The notes beneath the pieces are model-generated. The model was not told where the DNA came from. It ran no database searches and was given only the letters and a program-made list of their open reading frames with translations. From positions 10,693,721-10,757,720 of the forward strand of contig NC_046623.1 in the NCBI RefSeq assembly GCF_900324465.2: a stretch of DNA of 64,000 nucleotides. The letters are read 5' to 3'. The DNA is from Anabas testudineus (lineage: Eukaryota > Chordata > Actinopteri > Anabantiformes > Anabantidae). The position numbers were made by a program, and so were the translations under genes. Position 1 is the first letter of the stretch; each line of letters begins with the position of its first letter. Positions 24,101 through 34,026 of this stretch are shown in pieces.

Positions 24101-26278
24101 TGGACTGATTTAAAATTTTAATTTGGAACAGACCTACATAACCCTGCAGAATGAATTTGAATCACTGTGGTGATCTCTCCTCTGGGTGGCGCTATAGGAT
24201 CTCCTCCACCAAAATAAAAGTTTTCATTTTAATGCTACACCCTGTATTTATCTTTCATTTTTTTAATCCATGCACTCATCTCTTTGATGCTTAGGAAGAT
24301 TGCGATTGGTATTTATTTTGTAATATGTTATGTCTGCCTATGTATTGTTATAAGTTGTATTAATTTAATATTATTTTCTGTTACTGTTTATATATTGCAG
24401 TACTGTTAATTTGTTTGTGTTGTAGGTTGTCAGTGTCATCTGATTTGTTTTGTCTGGTCAATAAGTAACCATTGTTCACAATGCAGCACTGGTCAGGTAT
24501 TCAAGGACAGTACGCAGTGTAGGTCAACAGTGTTTCCAAAACGTTTTAAAACGTTTTTACAACAACATATCGTCACAAGTATCATGTTCATGAAAATATA
24601 TTAGTGAAATTGGTCTATTTGAATCATTCTGATAACAATGTTATTTTTGTTATATAAAATATAACAACTTTGTCATCTTCATAACAGCCCGAGTACACGC
24701 GCTCACAGTGCTACTCACCCAAAGTATGTTCCATCCCGATCGATGAAGAAGCGTCCCTCTGAATCATGTGGGATGTAGTGACGCCCGCTGAACATGGCAG
24801 CTAACATGGTGTCCTCGTATCGCCGCAGAGTGGACAGGCGAGTGGTGAAGTACGTTCCCCCAACGTTCAGACAGATGACCTCTGGAAACTTCAGATGAGA
24901 ATGGAAATAAAATGATAGATAGGACAATCATGACCAAGTATGGTAGCGGTATTTGTGTGTTCATATTTTAGGCAACAAGTCTGTTTAATATTATAATAAC
25001 CCATAATAATCTGTAACTTCCTTTCATAATTATATCAGTAATTATTGTACTTCTTCTTTTTTGTATGGGTCCCTGCTTGTATAATTAACTGCTCTTTTGG
25101 ATGGTATCTATCCACATGCAGTAGGTGATCTTTTAAGCTTGTTTGGATATAGCTGGAAGGCGTAATGAATCTTAATTTGAAGGGATGCTGTCTATGCTTT
25201 AACTTTATCTCTGTTATGCACCATTAGGGCATGAATAGTTCATAGACCAACAGATAAATCGATTAAATAACGATATAAACAGGTGATTGATTATAAGAAG
25301 ATGATGCAGCCCAAGTGTTTTGCAGGTATTACATTAAAGTAGTATCCCTAGCTCCCTGTACACACCACAGTGAATGAGCAGAGGTGTTGTTTTCTTCATA
25401 GGTACGTGGTGCACAAGTTGTTGTTGTTGTTTATTGGACTGCATCTGGTATCTTACCAGAACAAATCGAATAAAAATGGCCATATAATAACTCTTTATCT
25501 TCTTCAAATAGATGTGGATAGCCTGTGTGAGGAGGTACATGCTGCTTTAAGTGTCAGAGCAGGACCATGACTTAACAGTCAGACCACATACATAAGGGGA
25601 TTATTCTACTGTAGCCATGTTTAGATCCATCACAGGATCTGGACCGTCCAAGGAGGACATGACATACCACACGCTTGCTCATCAAGTCATGTGAACACTG
25701 CCAGGCAACAAAACCCCAAACTGTAATTCACAGTTTCTACTATTACCATTTGTGTATACACTGTGTAAAATATGCATATGAATAATGTATTTAATGAACA
25801 CGTGTTCAATGTAACATCCATAGATAATTCTGCATTATAGTGTAGCCTGCAGCACATAGTGTCTATTATTCTCCCTTATATACTTTAATATTTAGTTACA
25901 GCCCCAATACTGCATTCATATGTAACATTTGGTAGTACTACTATGTTTACTTATGTGGGAACTTACATCTGGGTGTGTATTTCTCCTCTCTCTTTCAGTA
26001 CTTTAGTGTTGTTGTGAGTCCTTCATGTTCATGCATTATGTGAGACCAGCTCTGTGCGTGTGGTTCAACATGTTTTGGGTTTGAAGCAGTCCAGGAAAGC
26101 GGCCTACCTCCTGGCAGGAGTCCTGCTCCTGGGTGTGCAGCGGGGAGCGGAGCGGCTTGCTCACGGCGAGGTTCGGAGCGGGGGAGGCCGGCTTTCGGAA
26201 ATCGTCCTCCGCAGCGTCCGAGCCGGACATGGCATCGCTCGGTTTCTCGGTGTCCCCTGCGGCCGAGAATACCACCAT
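21149..26278 (-). CDS. kctd7: kctd7, BTB/POZ potassium channel tetramerisation domain protein 7
   Basis: KCTD7 is a BTB protein that binds Cullin-3 and affects neuronal K+ conductance; human mutations cause progressive myoclonic epilepsy. Four minus-strand exons: 26278-26108, 24879-24719, 23194-23016 and 21525-21149 (stop). They sum to 888 nt, giving 295 aa (human 289). The start MVVFSAAGDTEKPSDAM aligns with human MVVVTGRE. A BTB domain covers residues ~57-150, with ICLNVGGTYFTTRLSTLRRY, FSGRHYIPHDSEGRFFIDRD and QYYSIGPLLDSL. The C-terminal half has RIVEIAKLRAMQKKARFAKL, HHCEVDVSFGPWEAVADVYD and ends YEFKITWW as in human. Exon 2 has a tandem CAGAG acceptor; only the inner site (first exon base 24879) keeps the frame. 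The reading frame is also open 5' of the chosen ATG (see findings). Confidence 0.97.
22019..22690 (-). mobile_element. Tc1/mariner transposon relic in kctd7 intron 3
   Basis: The minus strand carries pieces of a Tc1 transposase. One has GGSAMIWGCCSWSAFSNI, matching the family's GGSVMVWGCFSWSG region. The next reads MDWPPQITDLNLKNLWNVLE, matching the DWPPQSPDLNPIENLW catalytic region. The left boundary has a terminal-repeat-like end, ACTGCCCGTCACC then A(7) then GTCACACAC, starting at a TA near 22020. The length, about 0.7 kb, is well below a complete 1.3-1.6 kb element. The copy is degraded and has no intact ORF. The right boundary is uncertain. Confidence 0.8.
23195..24718 (-). other. kctd7: kctd7 intron 2
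   Basis: AT-rich intron between BTB-encoding exons. I see no other gene or clear transposon in it. Confidence 0.8.
24882..26107 (-). other. kctd7: kctd7 intron 1
   Basis: Intron between the first coding exon and the BTB exon. Nothing else recognisable is present. Confidence 0.8.
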
Positions 26279-26680
26279 CACTCTGGGCAGCGGCAGAGTC
26301 CGCCTCTCCTGAATGAAGCGTCTCACCCGTGTGGTGGCGGCGGGCAGCGGGCTGAAGGACACCGTCTGCCGCTCCCTGCTGCTGCTGCTGCCGCCGCCAT
26401 CGGAACCGCTCGAGCCGCTCGAGCCATTCTGCTGCATGCGCGCGACAAGCCGACGACGGCACGAGCCACGGCGCGCGACTGCTAGTGAAAACAACAACGC
26501 CGCGAGGGCAGAGGGTGGGGCCACCACCCCCCCCCCCCCCTCTCTGAGAGCGGAAGTAGGGCGACTCCTGTAATCAAGTGTTAAATACTTAACGTGCGTG
26601 TCGTGCGTGACACCGCGGTGTCTTACGTGCGGGGACGTGCCAGGTGTATGCCGTCATCACGTCCAATCAGCGAGCGGCTC
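26279..26680 (-). promoter_or_regulatory. kctd7: CpG-rich 5' region and promoter of kctd7
   Basis: The most GC- and CpG-rich stretch of the window, continuous with exon 1. It contains a C(14) run at 26527-26540, GC-box-like sequence, and a CCAAT box (plus-strand orientation) at 26663-26667. This is typical of a CpG-island promoter. The transcription start cannot be fixed from sequence alone. Confidence 0.65.
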
Positions 26681-27274
26681 AGCGGAGTGAGGCAATAAAA
26701 GCAAATCATGTCACTGGGCACCTGCTGACATCATTGGAAAGAATCTGACATTTAAATGAGCCGGTACCCCGGAGAATTTGCCTATTTTCTCAGTGTGACG
26801 TTGCTGTAAGGGGTTCAGGTAGTGGTTCAGGTAATGGCAAAGTGTTTTATAATTCAATTATCACAACATACACACACTTTAGAGCATCAGAGCCTCTATT
26901 TTTATTTCCACATTTGTTTTTGAATAAGCAATTAACTGGTAACATGGTCAATATGTGCTTCCTGCTGATGTTTCCTGTTCCCTGCGCATGTTGACCTCAC
27001 ACCTGAATGACTCAGTAACATGGATGTAAAAGTAAAAATAAAACCAAATCTACAGCTCACTAACTGACACGTCATATCTTATTGTTTTAACTGTTTAAAA
27101 TGTAAGCATCAAAATAGTAATTTGTGGTTTTGTCTGTACTGATTCTTGATTTAGTATTGACGTCCTGATTACCTACAGGTTTTTAGCCCAGAAACCTCTA
27201 TAGAGTAAGAGAGCTGTGCTGACCCCACAGCATGCAAAGTGTACTAGCATGTGTGTATATAAATAAATAAATAA

Positions 27275-27312
<38 letters not shown>

Positions 27313-29100
27313 TTTCAGAATTTATGTGTGTTGGTCTTTCTTCTTCTTCTTCCTCTTTCTCGTATCTACAGGCTGTAATCAAATAATCATACGCATTTAG
27401 ATAAAGTCAACAAGGCTTGATTTGCCAATTAGGCAATCTCACACATTTTCCAATACGGCATTAAAGAAGGTGAAGAAGACAACAACAGAGGCAGGATCCA
27501 GTGTGTTCAGCATGTCTGAGCAGGCACAGATCCAGGACATAAAGGAGGTGAGATTACTGCTGCAAGCTGTGTCTGCCACATTTCTATTAGTCTGATATCA
27601 AAAATACTTTTGTCTGTGGAAACAAACACACTTCAGTACACTTAATGTGTTTATTTTAAGAACAGTAGGTCTCGTAGGATGGTTGTTAATATGGTGGACA
27701 TTTCCGTTTAATTAAAGATAAAAACAGACACTGATTGTTTGTGGGAAATATTTTAATTCTGTGACATGGAAGGGAGTGGTTATTTTCAGAGGTGAGAATA
27801 TGTACACCGGTACTTCCTGTAGATCTTCCTTCCAGATCACGTCTGATGTACAAATAGCTTTTCAGTAACCTTTGAGAAGCAAGCTTTATAGCCAGGACTT
27901 TAAATCTTTGTTTTAGATGAGAATAAGATAAGAAGACTGATACTAATCCTTTGTGTGTGATTTCAATGTTGAGCTGTAGCGAGGGAATAGTTGCCATATT
28001 TCATGGGCTCAGCTTGTGTTTTTGCTTCACACTAAAAACATTCAGTATTTGGATCTGCCAAATGAAAATGTAAAAAAGATGTTATCATCCAATTGGTAAT
28101 TTCAGACAGAGATAGTTTCTCCACTTATTGGAAAGAACGAACCACAACACTGCAGCCATTTAAACATCACAGCGAGTTACAGCTAAAGAAAATCAACACC
28201 AACATTAATAGTCGACTGATTCACTTAATTTAAAGCAGCTACAGTGCACAGAGTCTCTGTGGTCTAACAGAGAGTCGGTGCGGTTGACTACATTTTGTGT
28301 GTTGCACTGAACAGTAGAGATCTTGGTGGGTAAATTTTTTTTTATTGGTGAAAGAAAAAAGACTAGCTGTTCCCTCCTGTTTCCAGCCTTTAACAGTTTC
28401 CCCATCTGTGCTAACTAAGAAAACTTATCATAAATGCTATAAAACATGCCATAAATGTGCAAGTCTAGTCCAGATTTGTTTTACGAACTATCAGTGGTCT
28501 AAATGAAAGAAAGAAATACTAGGATACAAGGGTAAGGCACACATCTATTAAGACTGTGCTTATTGTACAGTATTTTGTTCATGTAGTTATGCGTTGTTTA
28601 TGAGTTTCTTCCCATCTCCTTTTGGATAAACCAGATGTTCAAAAACTCTTCTCTGGATGTTGGTGGAAGTCTGCATTCAAAGAACTGTTGTTTTAGTCAC
28701 ACAAACAAGAGTAAAACAGTCTTGAAATCATCATCTGAGACCCTTGCTGTTCTACCACCAGCTTTAGAAGTTAACGTTTCATGTGAATTGACTCTTGTAA
28801 ATTACTGTATGAGCAGATTCACATCCACTACACCCTCATTCACCAGAAAGACAAAGACACATCTGTACAGTGATGTTTCTACAGTAAAGCAGACACATGG
28901 CGACATGGACGATGACCCAAATACACAGGCAGAGATTAGCAGATATGTTTTGTCATAATTAATGTTCACAAGACAGGCAGTTGATGAGTGTGATGTTTTT
29001 TGTGTCCACTTCGTACCACATGTTCACATGAGATGTGTGTGTGCGGGAGGTCTTCTGTGTCTTGAGTGTGGCGGATGTGGGGAGGTGTTGAAAGAGGAAG
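26681..29100. other. kctd7-lat2 divergent intergenic region
   Basis: No confident gene. Contains an (AAAT)n/(TA)n tract at 27257-27304 and a possible orphan exon with a good donor near 27511-27547 (ATGTCTGAGCAG start, AAGGAG|GTGAG end), which I cannot assign. The ORF at 28635-28958 is not recognisable. Confidence 0.5.
27257..27304 (+). repeat. (AAAT)n-(TA)n microsatellite
   Basis: A run of AAAT units passes directly into a run of TA units, a compound simple repeat. Confidence 0.9.
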
Positions 29101-29151
29101 CAGCTGCTGTTCTGCTGCTATAGAAGAATGAAGGCAGCCGGACCACTGAAG
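29085..29151 (+). promoter_or_regulatory. lat2: candidate lat2 5' noncoding exon / promoter
   Basis: A block ending ACCACTGAAG|GTAATA forms a plausible donor on the lat2 strand. It includes an AGAGGAAG purine box (29091-29098), resembling the PU.1 (ETS) site usual in myeloid and B-cell promoters that lack a TATA box. The lat2 start codon lies two bases into the next recognised exon, so a noncoding 5' exon is required somewhere upstream. Splicing the small ATG here (29128) into that exon would stop at once, so it would be a short upstream ORF. Confidence 0.3.
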
Positions 29152-29404
29152 GTAATACACCAACGTATCACATATAAAATCTTATGTTTGTCACTGGGAT
29201 ATGAAGCAGTGTTAGCTCGTAGCCATGCGTTTACAGATTTATGTTAAATATGTATGTTTGTGTTAGAGCTGACCTCAGTAGCAGACAAGAAGTTTCAACA
29301 AGATCTGGTTCCAGATTGGTGACTACACCATTAGGTGTTAGCCTAGCATATTAGCACACTACCACAGACAAAAAAAAGTTTATTTGATCAACATCAACAC
29401 AGAG

Positions 29405-29640
29405 ACCCAGTGATGGAATACAGACAAGTACATTTATTTGTATTTTACTTGAATAACTAAATGTTGGGTTACTTTATGCTTTTGCCTCACAACATGTGAG
29501 ACGATAATATTGTACCTTTTACTTCTCTAGACTAACTTCTCTGACAGTTGAAAAGATTTACATTCTGCATACGGAACATGTGACCAGCGCATAAAAATCA
29601 CAGATTGATGTTGATTAGACTAAACAATAGTTTGTTACCA
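29405..29640 (+). repeat. teleost interspersed repeat ('tacttgtactt' type), longest copy here
   Basis: The order of phrases matches a repeat common in fish: GTGATGGAATACAGACAAGT at the start, then TTTACTTGAATAACTA, TTGTACCTTTTACTTCTCTA, CTGACAG, and GAACATGTGACCAGCGCATA near the end. It is diverged, hence old. The class is uncertain. Confidence 0.5.
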
Positions 29641-29719
29641 TACCCTCTTGATTTATTAATAGTAATAATTAAATGATACAACACCACGAAAGAGGTCGGT
29701 GTGTTGCCTATTGAGTAAT

Positions 29720-29720
<1 letters not shown>

Positions 29721-29794
<74 letters not shown>
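29721..29794 (+). repeat. (TG)10-(TA)27 compound microsatellite
   Basis: An alternating purine-pyrimidine tract of about 74 bp: ten TG units, then about 27 TA units. Likely hypervariable and able to adopt non-B structures. Confidence 0.95.
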
Positions 29795-29797
<3 letters not shown>

Positions 29798-32700
29798 ATA
29801 GTATGATAAGTTATGATATATAAAATTTTTCAGGTAGAGTGGTGTACGAAACAGAAATACAGAAAAATACAGATGTTCGCATAGCGAATAAGAAATATAG
29901 AAACAGCATACATACATATTGTAAATAACAGGTTTGAAATTTGCCACTGTGTTCCAGAGTTGCAGCGAACATTAATTAGAATAAGAGTAAATATTAGGGA
30001 AATTAATATAAAGTATAAATATGCAAATTAATATTTAAATATGTGTAATGTAACGGTGGTGTATATATAAAGTAATATGTATATATGTCACATTTGTAAA
30101 TTATATTAATAATGTGGTGATGGTTTAAGTTTTAAATTATAATAAGGTGCCAGTTTATTATGTATGCTCAAACTAATGCAGTGTGACTCCATCAATGACA
30201 GACATAATATCCTGTTAGACTCTTGACTGTTTTAGGAAAGTGTTGATTTAACTTCTTAACCAATCAAACAAGTATCATTACATCCAACATCAGTTTTCAC
30301 TCTGAGCAGGAGACTATGGTCTTTCCTTCGACTAGATATGAAAATGGTCATGGTTCTCTGTTTAGGACTTTAATTGTGTTAACATAATGTTTTGGTATTA
30401 TAAAATGCAATTTACCACAATCATTCCCCACCCGTAGCCATACTGTTGTTCCCATGCAAGAAAAGAAAATGTAGCTGTTGAATATGATCCAGGGTTTTGC
30501 AGAATTGGGACTATGTTCTAATGTTCTTGTCTATAGATTTGCAAACAGGCAGCGGTAATTTGCAAACACAGCAGTTGTGCAACCGTTTGTCTGCCCTTGT
30601 TTGTCAGCAGCTACAGCTATATGAATATCAAAGACATGTGGGAGTGGACTGAACTTTTCAGTCATGTTCAGAGTGAATGTGACACAGAGCTGTGATGGAA
30701 AACTGCAGCCTACTGGAAAGATTTACTTTTTCCAGTAAGACCACCAAACCTCAAAACATAAAATTTAAATGTCCTGAAGTGGCCAATCAGCATACAAACC
30801 TTCGACTTCACACAGGTATGTCATGGAGGAAATTTAATACAGAAAATAAATAAATAAATAAAATGTAGATGTAGAATGGCTACATAATGTGCATGAATTA
30901 ATTTACCATAGTATTAAGTAGCATTAAGTTAGTATTTTTACATATGTTTAATGAGTGTCACAGTATCATTGTATACACATGAGTGTATATCGAAACATAA
31001 AAAACGTTACATCTTTGTTTAGATGACATCATCTATGATAATAGTCTGATAAGATCATTAATTTCATAATTACACTTGTATAAATGTGTAAATGTCCACC
31101 AGATGGCTGCCAGACAATCCTATCGACAGTAAAGAGACAACGTTAGATTTAATAGTTTTAGTTTAATTTGAAGATTTACATGCGGGGACGTGCCAGGTGT
31201 ATTTAAGGGGTGTTTAACATCCCCTAAACACTGTATGCTAAAGGATCCAGTTATTTCAGTCAGTTATCATGTATTTTTTACAATGAACCGGTTCATTGTT
31301 TGGTCTAAAAATGACAGAATATTGTGAAAAACTTCCACAAAGAGTTTCTGAAGACACAGTTAATAAGCGTATGTACTAGCAATGAGGTAACAGGCTAGTT
31401 TTAGCACTTCATGACACACTTTCATTGTCATTTGACTAGCATGGGAAACATGTCACACTGTTGTAGATATTTAAATGTGCTGTCCATTTTGGTATGGTTG
31501 ATTTATATATCTATATATAACTGTTTACCTATCTACCAAACTGGACAACCACATTCAGGGAGGGAAGAATACGCAGAACAGCAAAGAGAGAAACAGAACA
31601 GCGAAGAGAAAGAGAGAGAGAGAGAAAAAAAAACTTTTTTTACATTTAATCAACACGTCCTGCATTTCTTAGTTATTTTCATTTTTATTTTAAAAGGTAA
31701 AAACAATACTTTCAATAGTTTTTCATAGTTTGATAGTTGATCATATTAGGGGGGCTGAAATGACAGAATAAAAAGGGTCTAGAACCAACTCTGTCCAGCT
31801 GATTCCTACCTGAACAACCTCATCCAGGTCTACAATTGATCTCCACTGTGCCTTGAAATCACGGCAGTGATCCCATTACACACAGCAACCTTATTCTCAA
31901 TAGTCAAAACTCAAAACACGAAAATGCTCTGCAGATTAACATGCACTTAAAAAACTTTTATGTTCTTCGCTATCTGTATCTTACATCTGAGGACTTAAAA
32001 TATTTCTTCCTATGGCACTTCACTCTCAGGCTCCTCGCCCTGACTTAGATATTTCTGTTTTTTATCTCATTTGGATAGAAATATTTGCCAAATAACTAAA
32101 TGAAATATAAAACTGAACAACAAACAAAATAACTAGTACAATACAGTTACATCTCAAGCTCTTTCTACTGCCAGTTCTTTATTTAAATACTTAAGTTCAA
32201 GTGTAAATTACGCATGTTCGGGGTAGTAGTTGTGCATTACACGGGAGATGTTGTGACTGTAAACTCTAAGTACATTTTAACTTGAAATTTGCCTTAACTT
32301 TAAGTGTTAAAACATTTTTCTAAGAGTACCTAAGACAATAGTCAGATGTCTGTATGAACAATGAAGCAGCTTTTACTCTTACGTCTGTACCGGCGCTTCA
32401 CAGTCCTTGTTTTGTGCAAAATGTTTTTTCAAAAAATATTATCTGCACCGAACATTGGGCCTCAGCAGTTTGAGCTATTCAAGTATCTTCCAAAGTGACG
32501 GCATCTTTAGTGCAATATTCTCTCTTTGTGTTTCCTATGACTCTTTTTCTTCTGTTGAGCTGCAGTCGAAGACAACAGCGAAAACTGATATTACCTTAAT
32601 TTGTCTAACTCAGATTGCTTTACTTATTAACTTCAGATCAATTTTGCAATGTGTTGTGAATCCCGTCCCCTATCACTTACACTGAAAGCGAGTTAGGACG

Positions 32701-32984
32701 GGATGTTTTAATAGCCAGCATGAAAAAAAGGGATGACTGCGGCATCCTGTGTCAGTGTTCATATGGCCAGCCAAGTATTATTTCAAGACAGTCGTGAATC
32801 TTTTCTTTACAGCTCCGTAGTGTTCTACAGCAGCATCTAAACCTTCAATAAATGCTTTCTTATACACAATAATGTCATTGTAAGCTAAGATTAGTGTTTG
32901 TTATAAGTCCTCTTGTTGGCATCATTCAGGCTGGTGCATGAAGAGATAATAAATGGTAATATAGTAAAGTATAGTATGTCAGAG

Positions 32985-33150
32985 CACCCTGATAGCCAAA
33001 TGGTAAATGTGCATACCACATAATCTGCAGAGTCCTAGGTTCAAGTGTGGCATGGGACCTGAATGTCACACTTCCCCGCTGTCTCTCTCCTCAAGTGTCC
33101 TGTCTCTTTGGCACCGCTACTATCAAGTAAAGGCACAAAGATTGAACCAT
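32985..33150 (+). mobile_element. tRNA-derived SINE, fish type
   Basis: Starts with a tRNA-like head (CCCTGATAGCCAAATGGT) and a degenerate B box, CTAGGTTCAAGTGTGG. The tail matches fish tRNA-SINEs: CTTCCCCGCTGTCTCTCTCC, then TGTCCTGTCTCTTTGGCAC, then CTATCAAGTAAAGGCACAAA. Moderately diverged and non-coding. Orientation is plus. Confidence 0.75.
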
Positions 33151-34026
33151 TAATTAACCTTTTACTGTCTTTAAAAGCTATGATCCTTCTACTGGTTTTA
33201 ACTGTGTTGTTATTTTTTTTAATATAATTTATATATAATTAGTATGTTAGCTGATAATGTGTGGCTTTGTCATAAAAATGTCTGAGATGGACATCTACAA
33301 TGTGGCAGTATGTCATCATCCTTACTATCTTACACATGTAGCTTATTATCCTGTACGTCTTTTTTTACTCTGACCAAGCGGGCCAATTGATAGAGAAACA
33401 GTAGAAACATAGTGTGTGACAATGTGTGAGTGCATTTTTGGTCAACACATGCGTGACCCTAAAAAATAGTTTAAAAATAAAGTGTGTAGCTGTGACATGG
33501 TCAGATTGTTGGGACTATTTAACTTGCATTTAACTTAATCAAAAGCAAATTCAGTGTCTGTAATAGTCAGGTTACCTTTTTGAGACCTGCAGATATAAAC
33601 AGATAAGGCTGTTTTAAGGCTGTGCTAAAAGCTTACAGACATCCATTAGCACACAAGCTAAAAAATGTCACAGTATTCTTGTTCGAGGGTGTGTGATTCT
33701 TCTTAAATGGCAGCACATGTAGGTGTAAGTCCGTTATACAAACTACAAACTATGTTTCAGTTTTCTTTCGGCCAACCACATCCTGTGATTCACTCTGTCT
33801 TGTTAACAGGAAAGCAGCAGCTACTCTAACCATGAAAGAGAGAATAATTGTTGATTGTTGACCAGGAATATCCACGTTACTCTAGCTAATCTAATCTTAA
33901 CAGCAACCTCTCTTAATGACTGACAAATAACCTGAGTTGGTTGGTAATTATTTAATTATTACAACAACTGTGGTTCACTTTGACAGTTACTTTAATGTAA
34001 TACTTGGTAATTTTTGTCTTTTAGGT

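Larger units (their letters stand above)
29152..34024 (+). other. lat2: upstream region or first intron of lat2
   Basis: About 4.9 kb without a recognised coding exon. It holds a teleost repeat (29405-29640), a long TG/TA microsatellite, and a tRNA-derived SINE (32985-33150). The ORFs at 31411-31728 and 32407-32685 show no family features. Confidence 0.5.

Noticed and set aside
26054-26573. Plus-strand ORFs over kctd7 exon 1 (up to 143 codons)
   Set aside because: Antisense shadow of a CpG-rich exon; composition and splice context support kctd7 on the minus strand.
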